Source: Pseudomonadota bacterium (lineage in GTDB: Bacteria > Pseudomonadota > Alphaproteobacteria > Caulobacterales > Caulobacteraceae). From it: 12,759 nucleotides of DNA. The DNA lies in assembly GCA_023433655.1 (NCBI GenBank), contig JAEYUE010000341.1, positions 1-12,759 on the forward strand, given 5' to 3'. Shown in pieces: positions 7,624 to 12,759 of this stretch. The translations under genes were made by a program, and so were the position numbers. The notes under the pieces are model-generated. The model was not told the DNA's origin. It did not search any database and saw nothing but the letters and a program-made list of their open reading frames with translations. The number at the start of each line of letters is the position of its first letter. Position 1 is the stretch's first letter.

Positions 7624-7986
7624 TTAGCGCTGACGCGCCTTGCGGGCGGCGTAGCGGGCGTCGCGCGCCGCCTTCTGCTCTTCCTTGGTGAGCTGTTTGC
7701 GCTCCTTGCGGGCGGCGCGCTTCTGGGCGTCGATGGCCTCCTGGGCTTCGCGCTCGGCGGCCAGACGGGCCGCCTCGGCCTCGGCCTTCTGGCGACGCAC
7801 CTCGGCCTTCTCCAGCTCGCGTTGCTGACGCAGTGCTTCCTTCTCCGCCGCGCGCTTGGCCTGCAGCTTGTCGAACTCGGGGTCCGGAATGGAAGGCTTG
7901 GGCTTGAAGCGGGCGAGCAGGGCCTTCTTGGCCTCCTGCTGGGCGGTGAGGCGGTCGGTGAAGCCGGTCTGTTTCAGATCTCTCAT
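7624..7986 (-). CDS. DUF6481-like small basic coiled-coil protein
   Basis: A 120-aa, highly charged cytoplasmic protein. The N-terminal part FTDRLTAQQEAKKALLARF and the motif KPKPSIPDPEF resemble the DUF6481 proteins of Alphaproteobacteria (recalled from memory, not searched). Residues about 40-115 are one continuous Lys/Arg/Glu/Ala-rich helix, probably coiled coil, ending YAARKARQR. There is no signal peptide or membrane segment. Function is unknown; the basic tail suggests nucleic-acid or ribosome contact, which is inference only. The start is ATG at 7986; the ribosome site is poor (AAGGAT about 15 bp upstream). It lies downstream of the lipoprotein gene, same strand, across a 162-bp gap, and may have its own promoter. 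Confidence 0.85.
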   Translation of the reverse strand: MRDLKQTGFTDRLTAQQEAKKALLARFKPKPSIPDPEFDKLQAKRAAEKEALRQQRELEKAEVRRQKAEAEAARLAAEREAQEAIDAQKRAARKERKQLTKEEQKAARDARYAARKARQR

Positions 7987-8121
7987 GCGAGCGGTCGTCG
8001 ATATCCTTGATTGACTGTCGGGATGCGCAAACGCGCCGGCGAGCGACGCTCAGCCGACGCCGGTCGCGGCTAAGCCCATATGGAGCCGGAAATCAAGTTT
8101 GCGAGGCCTGATCGAGCCGAC

Positions 8122-8143
8122 GCGCCGCGATTTGGGGCGGCGC
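8122..8143 (-). terminator. GC hairpin just after the lipoprotein gene (possible terminator)
   Basis: GCGCCGC (8137-8143, minus) and GCGGCGC (8122-8128) form a perfect 7-bp stem with an 8-nt loop, starting 5 nt after the lipoprotein stop codon. No U-tract follows, so it is not a canonical intrinsic terminator. It may act as a weak terminator or protect the short mRNA's 3' end. Confidence 0.4.
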
Positions 8144-8148
8144 CTGTG

Positions 8149-8334
8149 TCAGCGCGGCTTCTCGGCCTGGCCGACGGCGGCCCCTGCAGCCCCGCCGACG
8201 GCGGCGCCGACCGGTCCGGCCACGACCGCCCCGGCAACCGCGCCGGTGGCCGCCTTCTGTTCAATGGTCTGGCCGCAGGCGGCGAGGCCCGCGAGCGCGA
8301 GCGTCGAGCCGAGCAGCAGGATGGTCCGTTTCAT
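8149..8334 (-). CDS. Small glycine-zipper lipoprotein (OsmB-like)
   Basis: A 61-aa precursor. MKRT is followed by a hydrophobic stretch and lipobox LAAC with Cys20, giving a 42-aa mature lipoprotein. Position +2 is Gly, not Asp, consistent with outer-membrane sorting by the E. coli rule. The mature part (about 30-55) is made of Gly/Ala/Val with GxxxG-spaced glycines, a glycine zipper able to pack in or on a membrane. Size and pattern recall OsmB, the osmotically inducible lipoprotein of enterics, but homology cannot be asserted from such low-complexity sequence. ATG at 8334 has AGGAG 6 bp upstream. A perfect sigma-EcfG promoter ends 27 bp before the start, so it is probably a monocistronic stress gene, closed by the hairpin at 8122-8143. 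Confidence 0.85.
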   Translation of the reverse strand: MKRTILLLGSTLALAGLAACGQTIEQKAATGAVAGAVVAGPVGAAVGGAAGAAVGQAEKPR

Positions 8335-8361
8335 GAGGGGCTCCTGTAATGTGAAGTCACA

Positions 8362-8386
8362 AACGCTGCCGAGCTGGGGGCGTTCC
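8362..8386 (-). promoter_or_regulatory. Sigma-EcfG (general stress) promoter of the glycine-zipper lipoprotein
   Basis: On the minus strand GGAAC (8382-8386), 16 bp, CGTT (8362-8365) matches the general-stress consensus exactly. The -10 ends 27 bp before the ATG, leaving a leader of about 20 nt that contains the AGGAG ribosome site (8341-8345). Spacing is almost the same as at the other two perfect sites in this window. Confidence 0.75.
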
Positions 8387-8481
8387 CCTTAGCCTCCGTC
8401 AAGACTGCGTTCGAGCCGGAAACTTGGGCGCGACAAGAGACAGCCCTGTGGACAATCTTTGTCGCCTGACTGCGCCGGCGA

Positions 8482-8509
8482 CTCTGTAGTGTAGAGATTT
8501 CACTCTACA
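8482..8509. promoter_or_regulatory. Three-half-site operator-like repeat (CTCTRYA family)
   Basis: TGTAGAG (8490-8496), a 6-bp spacer and CTCTACA (8503-8509) form a perfect 7-bp inverted repeat. CTCTGTA (8482-8488) is a third, near-identical half-site. The pattern is typical of a dimeric repressor operator (TetR- or MarR-like), though no regulator gene is nearby to name. It is upstream of the second SleB-like gene (by about 270 bp) and of the lipoprotein (by about 150 bp). Confidence 0.4.
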
Positions 8510-8608
8510 GTATTGTGTATGCCAACTGACAGCCTCTACGGTCCACGCCGAAACCCGATCTGTGAAATACCCGCACCACGCCCGCGACTGCTGGCCGCAG
8601 CCGGAATC

Positions 8609-8637
8609 TTGCGAATCAACCACATTCCCGCCATAAA
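8609..8637 (+). promoter_or_regulatory. Weak housekeeping-type promoter candidate for SleB-like gene 2
   Basis: TTGCGA (8609-8614), 17 bp, CATAAA (8632-8637): 4 of 6 matches to each hexamer of the general bacterial consensus, ideal spacer. Two GANTC methylation sites overlap or touch the -35. It would give a leader of about 130 nt. Only weak support; Caulobacterales promoters often depart from this consensus. Confidence 0.25.
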
Positions 8638-8775
8638 CGGCTGGCTTAAGGCGCGTCCCCGACGGCAGGCCTGTTCGCCGACCGTCGGTCTGCTTCAGCC
8701 GGGCCGCGACCGCGTCGCCCCGGCGGCGAGACTACCCGGGGGCGGCATGGCGCCCTGCTGAACAGGATTGAGCCT

Positions 8776-9894
8776 TTGCCCAAGCCCTCGCATTCGCGTG
8801 CGATCTCCCCTGCCGAGAGCAAGGCCCGAATCCGGCCTGGCGCGGCGGCGGCGACGTTCGGCGCAATGGTGGGGCTGGCGATCGGCTGCGCCTATCTCGG
8901 CGGGGCGGCGGCGAAGGCGACGACCGTGCGGGCCCAGGCCGAGCGTATCGACTACGCCGCCACCGCCGGTTTCACCGAGGAAGCGTTGGCGGTCGCCGCC
9001 GGAGGGCTGGACGAAAGCGCTCTGGCCATCGCCCGTCGCCACGACCCCTACACCGTCGCCGGCTCGGCCCAGCGCGACCGGCAGGCCGCCCTGCTCACCG
9101 CCCGGCTGGAACAGCTGCGGGCCCGCCCCACCGAGGGTCTGCGCCGCGTCAGCCTGACCGGCCCGCTGGCGGCCCGGCCGTTCCATCTCGGCGGCGCGCT
9201 CGACGACTCCCGCGACCTCGAATGCCTGACCCAGGCGGTCTATTACGAAGCCCGGGGCGAGGGCCGCGACGGCATGAAGGCCGTCGCCCAGGTGGTGCTC
9301 AACCGCGTTCGCCACCGCGCCTTCCCCAACAGCGTCTGCGCCGTGGTCTTCCAGGGCGCCGGGCGGCGCACCGGTTGCCAGTTCAGCTTCACCTGCAATG
9401 GCTCGATGCGCGGCCGAGTCAATCGCGCCGCCTGGAACCGCGCCCGCGACATCGCCTCCGGCGCCCTGTCCGGCAGCGTCTACGCCGGGGTCGGCAACGC
9501 CACCCATTTCCACACCACAGGGGTTTCGCCGCAGTGGCGTCACTCGCTGGTGAGGGTCAACCAGGTCGGCGACCACCTGTTCTACCGCTTCGGCGGACGG
9601 TCCGGCTCGGGCGCCGCCTTCACCTACGCGGCCCGGCCCTCGACTGACGCCGATGCTCCGCGCCTGGTCCAGGCCAGCCTCAACCCGACCGAAACGGTCC
9701 GCGAGGCCGGCGCCATCGCCTACAATCTGCTGCTGGCCCAGGAAGGCCGGGCCCCTGCGGCCGCCCAAGCCGAGACCGCCCCCGCCGCACAGGTTCCGAC
9801 GGCTGCCGCTCCGGCCCCGGCCGTCAAGGCCGCGCCGCCGGCGCCGGAGACAGTCCGTCCGGCCGCGCCGGCCTCCACGGCCCCGGCCGTCTAG
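8776..9894 (+). CDS. SleB-like cell-wall hydrolase (Hydrolase_2 family), copy 2
   Basis: A 372-aa paralogue of the leftward gene at 2520-3704. A basic N-terminus (residues 1-20) is followed by a hydrophobic segment (about 23-46), probably a membrane anchor. A pre-domain contains AIARRHDP, which also occurs as AIAMRHDP in copy 1. The catalytic SleB domain (about 149-272) has CLTQAVYYEA with probable catalytic Glu158, AQVVLNRVR, NSVCAVVF, GCQFSFTCNGS, NATHFH and GDHLFYRF. The tail (about 325-372) is a Pro/Ala-rich low-complexity stretch, perhaps a wall-spanning linker. Expected to cleave peptidoglycan in the periplasm; substrate detail unknown. Start: TTG at 8776 with AGGA 8 bp upstream, supported by the fitting N-terminus; the next in-frame ATG (residue 31) would remove the anchor. 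It converges on the 75-aa gene with a 3-bp gap. Confidence 0.9.
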   Translation: MPKPSHSRAISPAESKARIRPGAAAATFGAMVGLAIGCAYLGGAAAKATTVRAQAERIDYAATAGFTEEALAVAAGGLDESALAIARRHDPYTVAGSAQRDRQAALLTARLEQLRARPTEGLRRVSLTGPLAARPFHLGGALDDSRDLECLTQAVYYEARGEGRDGMKAVAQVVLNRVRHRAFPNSVCAVVFQGAGRRTGCQFSFTCNGSMRGRVNRAAWNRARDIASGALSGSVYAGVGNATHFHTTGVSPQWRHSLVRVNQVGDHLFYRFGGRSGSGAAFTYAARPSTDADAPRLVQASLNPTETVREAGAIAYNLLLAQEGRAPAAAQAETAPAAQVPTAAAPAPAVKAAPPAPETVRPAAPASTAPAV

Positions 9895-9897
9895 ACC

Positions 9898-10125
9898 TCA
9901 GGCGTCCCGGTCACCCTTCGACGAGCGGTGCGCATCGTCGTGGCTGTGCTTGAGGTCGCGCTCGCCGCCGCCGCCCGAGACCTTGCTGTTGCGCGGATTC
10001 GTCGGGCCGCCCTCGCGCGGGTCCTCGAAGGCCGGCGGCTCCTGTTTCGCGTTCTGATGGCTCGAGCCCGGCCCGCCCCAGCGCTTTTCGTCGACCGGTT
10101 CGGGGGTGTGCTGGTTGTTGCTCAT
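9898..10125 (-). CDS. 75-aa hydrophilic disordered small protein (hydrophilin-like)
   Basis: Not recognised as a named family. 75 aa, 10 Gly (13%), no Cys, very few aliphatic residues, and rich in Asp, Glu, Lys, Arg, His, Asn and Ser, with a GGGG run at 51-54. It is probably disordered and soluble, the profile of hydrophilins made under water or osmotic stress (inference). The start is ATG at 10125 with AGGAG 8 bp upstream; an in-frame ATG at 10149 has no ribosome site and is less likely. The ATG overlaps the stop of the 43-aa ORF as ATGA, which suggests translational coupling and co-transcription from the stress promoter at 10497-10521. Confidence 0.75.
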   Translation of the reverse strand: MSNNQHTPEPVDEKRWGGPGSSHQNAKQEPPAFEDPREGGPTNPRNSKVSGGGGERDLKHSHDDAHRSSKGDRDA

Positions 10126-10253
10126 CGGCGTCGCTCCTGCACCTGCCAATGGTTCATGGGACCGCCGCGCAGGTCGCCGAAGCCGGCGGCCGCGCCCACG
10201 GGGCGGCGCTCGACCTCACCTCGCGTCGAGGCGGCGGGTTCGTCGCGGGCCAC
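10122..10253 (-). CDS. 43-aa small ORF in the stress operon (hypothetical)
   Basis: GTG at 10253 to TGA at 10122, 43 codons, lying between the 69-aa and 75-aa genes. Support: it begins 3 bp after the 69-aa stop, ends in a 4-bp ATGA overlap with the 75-aa gene, fills the whole gap, and about 84% of its codons end in G or C, as in real genes here. The peptide is Arg-rich with an Ala/Gly patch and ends with GGPMNHWQVQERRR. The ribosome site is weak (AGGA about 11 bp upstream), so reinitiation after the 69-aa stop is likely. It is also in the same frame as the 69-aa gene, so TGA read-through would fuse them. Alternative: non-coding spacer. Confidence 0.45.
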   Translation of the reverse strand: MARDEPAASTRGEVERRPVGAAAGFGDLRGGPMNHWQVQERRR

Positions 10254-10256
10254 TGT

Positions 10257-10466
10257 TCAGCGGTCCTGCTGATAGCCCTGGTGGGTGGTGTTCTGCTTGA
10301 TGTCGCCGAAGCGGCCCTGCTCGGCGGTGTTGATCCCGGCGTCGCCCGGCTGGCCGTCGTGCACGTCGGTGCGGCGGTCGCGGCGGTCGCTCCTGCCGCC
10401 CTCGATGTCCGCCCGCTCTCCGGCGAAGCTGCGCTGTTCCTTGGGAATTTTCGGGGCCTTGCTCAT
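10257..10466 (-). CDS. 69-aa hydrophilic small protein, first gene of a sigma-EcfG operon
   Basis: 69 aa, 9 Gly (13%), no Cys; polar and charged throughout. It begins MSKAPKIPKEQRSF, has a GRSDRRDRRTDVHDGQPGD stretch, and ends GRFGDIKQNT then QQDR. Similar short proteins are, from memory, common as unnamed hypotheticals in Alphaproteobacteria. Probably cytoplasmic and disordered; function unknown. The start is ATG at 10466 with AAGGAG 6 bp upstream; an upstream in-frame ATG at 10493 would lie within a few bases of the promoter's -10 and is rejected. A perfect sigma-EcfG promoter ends 30 bp before the ATG, so stress induction is expected. Confidence 0.8.
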   Translation of the reverse strand: MSKAPKIPKEQRSFAGERADIEGGRSDRRDRRTDVHDGQPGDAGINTAEQGRFGDIKQNTTHQGYQQDR

Positions 10467-10496
10467 CGGTCGCTCCTTGAACTCACTGTCCAAGGA

Positions 10497-10521
10497 AACG
10501 GGACCCGGCCGCGGCTGTTCC
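10497..10521 (-). promoter_or_regulatory. Sigma-EcfG (general stress) promoter of the 69/43/75-aa operon
   Basis: On the minus strand GGAAC (10517-10521), 16 bp, CGTT (10497-10500): exact consensus. It lies in the 69-bp gap between the nadC stop and the 69-aa start, with its -10 ending 30 bp before the ATG and an AAGGAG ribosome site in the short leader. It uncouples the small-protein genes from the upstream nad operon. Confidence 0.75.
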
Positions 10522-10535
10522 TTACCGCCGCGCTT

Positions 10536-11408
10536 TCACAGCGCGTCGAGGCCGATGTCCAGCGACGGCGCCGAATGGGTCAGGGCCCCGACCGAGATCA
10601 CGTCCACCCCGGTCTCCGCAATGGCGCGCACGGTCTCCAGCCGCACCCCGCCCGAGGCCTCCAGCACGGGCCGGCCATGCGCCGAGGCCGCCACCCGCCG
10701 CACCGCCTCGCGCAGGTCGTCGAGACTGAAGTTGTCCAGCATGACCACGTCCGGCCGCCCGGCCAGGGCCTCGTCCAGCTGGTCCAGCCCGTCGACCTCG
10801 ACCTCGACCTTGACCAGATGTCCGGCCATGGCGCGGGCCCGGCGCACGGCCTCCCCGACGCCGCCGCAGACGGCGACGTGGTTGTCCTTGATCAGGATGG
10901 CGTCGTCGAGGCCGAAGCGATGGTTGGTCCCGCCGCCGCAGGCCACGGCGTGCTTCTCCAGCGCCCTCAGGCCGGGCGTGGTCTTGCGCGTGTCGGCGAT
11001 GCGCGCGCCGGTCCCGGCCACCGCCTCGACATAGGCCCGCGTCAGGGTCGCCACCCCGCACAGCCGCCCCAGCAGGTTCAGCGCCGTGCGCTCGGCCGCC
11101 AAGAAGGCGCGGGCGTCGGCCTCGGCCTCGATCAGGGCGACTCCGGCCCTGAAGGCTTCCCCGTCGCCGACCCGAGCCTCGACCGTCGCCCCCGGATCCA
11201 GCGCCCGCAGCGCCAGCCGCACGCAGTCGGCGCCAGCCATGACGCCCGACTTCCGCGCCGCGAACACCGCCCGCATGCGCGCCCCCTCGGGAATGCAGGC
11301 CTGACCGGTCAGGTCGCCGGCCCGGCCAAGGTCCTCGGCCAGGGCCATGCGCACCACCGGTTCGATCAGCAGTTCGGGCAGGCGGCGGATCATCGGGGCT
11401 CCGTTCAT
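10536..11408 (-). CDS. nadC: Nicotinate-nucleotide pyrophosphorylase (quinolinate phosphoribosyltransferase)
   Basis: Converts quinolinate and PRPP to nicotinate mononucleotide, CO2 and PPi in de novo NAD synthesis; cytoplasmic. 290 aa, a normal full length. Visible active-site motifs: DTRKTTPG (Arg141, Lys142), GGGTNHR (His163, Arg164), LIKDNH (Lys174), Glu203 in VEVEVD, MLDN (Asp225), EASGG (250-254) and SVGALTHS (272-279). The ATG at 11408 overlaps the nadB stop as ATGA, indicating one operon; a second ATG five codons on is an alternative start. The gene ends 15 bp before the stress promoter of the next cluster, with no clear intrinsic terminator between. Confidence 0.96.
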   Translation of the reverse strand: MNGAPMIRRLPELLIEPVVRMALAEDLGRAGDLTGQACIPEGARMRAVFAARKSGVMAGADCVRLALRALDPGATVEARVGDGEAFRAGVALIEAEADARAFLAAERTALNLLGRLCGVATLTRAYVEAVAGTGARIADTRKTTPGLRALEKHAVACGGGTNHRFGLDDAILIKDNHVAVCGGVGEAVRRARAMAGHLVKVEVEVDGLDQLDEALAGRPDVVMLDNFSLDDLREAVRRVAASAHGRPVLEASGGVRLETVRAIAETGVDVISVGALTHSAPSLDIGLDAL

Positions 11409-12759
11409 GCGGCCATGGCCGGCTGGCGTCGGCGCAGGCGGGTGTGCCGCGCCTCGGGGGCGGCGGACGGGAAGTCGCTGCGACAGTGGGCGCCGCGGCT
11501 CTCGCGCCGGTCCAGCGCCGACTGCACGATCAGGCGGGCCGCCTCGATGGGCAGGGCGCCCGGCGTCCGCGCCTCGAGGGCGTCCAGCACGCCGAGGGCG
11601 CGGGTCAGGCCGGCGGCGTCGCGGACCACCCCGGCCTCGGCGCTCATTGTCCGGCGCAGGCGCATCAGGTCTTCCGGCGACAGGTCGGACGCCGGGAGCG
11701 GCGCCATCACCGGCCCGGTCGCCGCCATCGCCTGCGCCGCGGCCCGCCCGGTGCGCCGCCCGAAGGCGGCCGCCTCAAGCAGGGAGTTGGAGGCCAGACG
11801 GTTGGCGCCGTGCACCCCGGTGGCGGCGCATTCGCCGACCGCGTACAGCCCGTCCAGGGTGGTCCGGCCGTCCGGCCCGGCGGCGATCCCGCCCATGTGA
11901 TAGTGGGCCGCCGCCGCCACCGGGATCGGCGTCTCGCGCGGATCCAGCCCGGCACGCATGCAGGCGGCGAAGACCGCCGGAAACTCGTGCGGGAAGGCGG
12001 CCCCGATCGCCGTCCGGGCGTCCAGGAAGGCCCCGCGTCCGCTGGCTCGCGCCGCGTGCACCGCCCGGGCCACCACGTCGCGCGGTTGCAGGTCGCTGCC
12101 GGCCGCCTCGCCCAGCAGGTAGCGCCCCTCGCCGTCAATCAGCCGCGCCCCCTCGCCGCGCAGCGCCTCGGTGGCCAGCGGCATGGGATCGAGGCCGACG
12201 TCGATGGCCGTAGGGTGGAACTGAACGAATTCGGGATCGAGAATCTCGGCGCCCGCCCGCCAGGCCAGGGCCATGCCCTCGCCCAGCAAGGCGACGGGCG
12301 TCGTTGTCCGGGCGTACAGGCCGCCGGCTCCACCCGTCGCCAGCACCACCGCCGGGGCCAGCACCTCGACCAGTCGTCCTTCGCGTTCGATCAGCGCCCC
12401 GCGCACCCGGCCTGTCCCGTCCTGGATCAGGCCGCGCAGACGACCGTCCTCCCAGATCTCGACGTGCGGAGCCGCGCGGGCCGCCGCCACCAGAGCCGAC
12501 AGGATCGCCCGCCCCGCGCCGTCGCCGCCGACCCTTGCGACGCGGGGGCGGGAATGGGCCGCCTCCAGGCTGACGGCGAAGCCGCCCGCCGCGTCCCGGT
12601 CGAATGGCGCGCCGAGCCCGGCCAGCCACTCCACGGTCCCGCGGCCGTCGGCGGTCAGCCGCTGCGCCGCCTCACGCTCGACCAGACCCGCCCCGGCGGC
12701 GCGCGTGTCGGCGGCGTGCAGATCGGGCGCGTCGTCCCGTGACAGGGCCGCCGCCACCC
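11405..12759 (-). CDS. nadB: L-aspartate oxidase, N-terminus outside window
   Basis: FAD enzyme oxidising L-aspartate to iminoaspartate, the first step of de novo NAD synthesis, feeding NadA and then NadC. About 450 residues are visible of a usual 510-540; the frame is open to the right edge, and the GTG at 12757 is an internal Val in a 'VAAAL' context, so the N-terminal dinucleotide-binding GxGxxG lies outside. Visible: LATGGAGGLY, FVQFHPTAI, ETPIPVAAAAHYHMGG (substrate/catalytic Arg-His region), GLYAVGECAATGVHGANRLASNSLLE, then the helical C-terminal domain ending with a basic RLRRRQP tail. Members of the succinate dehydrogenase/fumarate reductase flavoprotein family look similar, but the AHYHMGG-GANRLASNSLLE pattern and coupling to nadC make nadB firm. 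nadA probably lies to the right. Confidence 0.95.
   Translation of the reverse strand, partial: VAAALSRDDAPDLHAADTRAAGAGLVEREAAQRLTADGRGTVEWLAGLGAPFDRDAAGGFAVSLEAAHSRPRVARVGGDGAGRAILSALVAAARAAPHVEIWEDGRLRGLIQDGTGRVRGALIEREGRLVEVLAPAVVLATGGAGGLYARTTTPVALLGEGMALAWRAGAEILDPEFVQFHPTAIDVGLDPMPLATEALRGEGARLIDGEGRYLLGEAAGSDLQPRDVVARAVHAARASGRGAFLDARTAIGAAFPHEFPAVFAACMRAGLDPRETPIPVAAAAHYHMGGIAAGPDGRTTLDGLYAVGECAATGVHGANRLASNSLLEAAAFGRRTGRAAAQAMAATGPVMAPLPASDLSPEDLMRLRRTMSAEAGVVRDAAGLTRALGVLDALEARTPGALPIEAARLIVQSALDRRESRGAHCRSDFPSAAPEARHTRLRRRQPAMAA

Larger units (their letters stand above)
8387..8775. other. ~390-bp intergenic region with clustered inverted repeats and GANTC sites
   Basis: There is no convincing gene here. 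Contents: a GCGACAA (8430-8436) / TTGTCGC (8459-8465) inverted repeat enclosing ACAG-CC-CTGT (8440-8449); a TGTAGAG/CTCTACA inverted repeat at 8490-8509 with a third related heptamer at 8482-8488; GANTC sites (targets of the CcrM methylase in Caulobacterales) at 8480, 8604 and 8613; and a CCGACGG/CCGTCGG repeat (8659-8665, 8682-8688). The 8480-8640 part is visibly richer in A and T than its surroundings. It separates the leftward lipoprotein from the rightward hydrolase, so it probably holds the regulatory region of the latter. Confidence 0.6.

Noticed and set aside
7987..8030. TTGCGC-N17-AGGATA as promoter of the DUF6481-like gene (minus strand)
   Set aside because: Poor hexamers and it would leave a leader of under 10 nt with no ribosome site.
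8447..8455. DnaA-box-like TGTGGACAA
   Set aside because: One mismatch from the E. coli box, a single copy, with no other origin features such as an AT-rich unwinding region or clustered boxes.
8399..8623. 74-codon - frame with GTG start
   Set aside because: No ribosome site, atypical composition (many Cys, Trp and Ser), and it runs through the inverted repeats.
8513..8761. 82-codon + frame (TTG start, or ATG at 8519) upstream of SleB-like gene 2
   Set aside because: No ribosome site, no family features, Arg/Pro-rich composition; the region looks regulatory instead.
10126..10149. Longer start (ATG 10149) for the 75-aa protein
   Set aside because: The ATG at 10125 has AGGAG at 8 bp and an ATGA overlap; the upstream ATG has no ribosome site.

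Overview
The window is high-GC DNA (about 70% by eye, not measured) from an alphaproteobacterium, most likely Caulobacterales (Caulobacter, Brevundimonas or Phenylobacterium type). The case rests on codon use ending almost always in G or C, frequent TTG/GTG starts, an HWE-family histidine kinase, a DUF6481-like protein, SleB-type hydrolases, and promoters matching the alphaproteobacterial general stress sigma factor (sigma-EcfG, called SigT in Caulobacter). No mobile element, CRISPR array, tRNA or rRNA was seen.

Layout, left to right. (1) The 3' part of thioredoxin reductase trxB (+) meets a convergent leftward block: a single-domain response regulator, an HWE kinase with one PAS domain, and a SleB-like cell-wall hydrolase (all -). 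(2) A 250-bp divergent region leads into a very large membrane hybrid histidine kinase (+; DUF4118-like membrane part, 4 PAS, GAF, HisKA, ATPase, receiver). (3) A leftward DUF6481-like protein and a 61-aa glycine-zipper lipoprotein follow, then a roughly 390-bp gene-free region rich in inverted repeats. (4) A second SleB-like hydrolase (+) converges on a leftward cluster of three tiny hydrophilic proteins (69, 43 and 75 aa; the 43-aa one is very short and overlaps the next gene by ATGA). (5) The leftward NAD-biosynthesis pair nadB-nadC, overlapping by 4 bp, runs off the right edge.

The main hidden signal is three perfect copies of GGAAC-N16-CGTT, the sigma-EcfG promoter consensus. They lie 27-33 bp before the start codons of the hybrid kinase, the lipoprotein and the 69-aa protein. 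Each is followed by a Shine-Dalgarno at proper spacing. A weaker fourth candidate (GGAAC-N17-GGTT) precedes the response regulator. By base composition fewer than one such match would be expected by chance. The reading proposed here is a chromosomal cluster of general-stress-response output genes: a signalling kinase, an OsmB-like envelope lipoprotein and a hydrophilin-like small-protein operon. These are interleaved with housekeeping genes and two envelope hydrolases. The sigma factor and its PhyR/NepR regulators are not in the window, so membership in that regulon is inference from promoter sequence. The promoter also corrects the kinase start from an apparent TTG at 3892 to a TTG at 3955.
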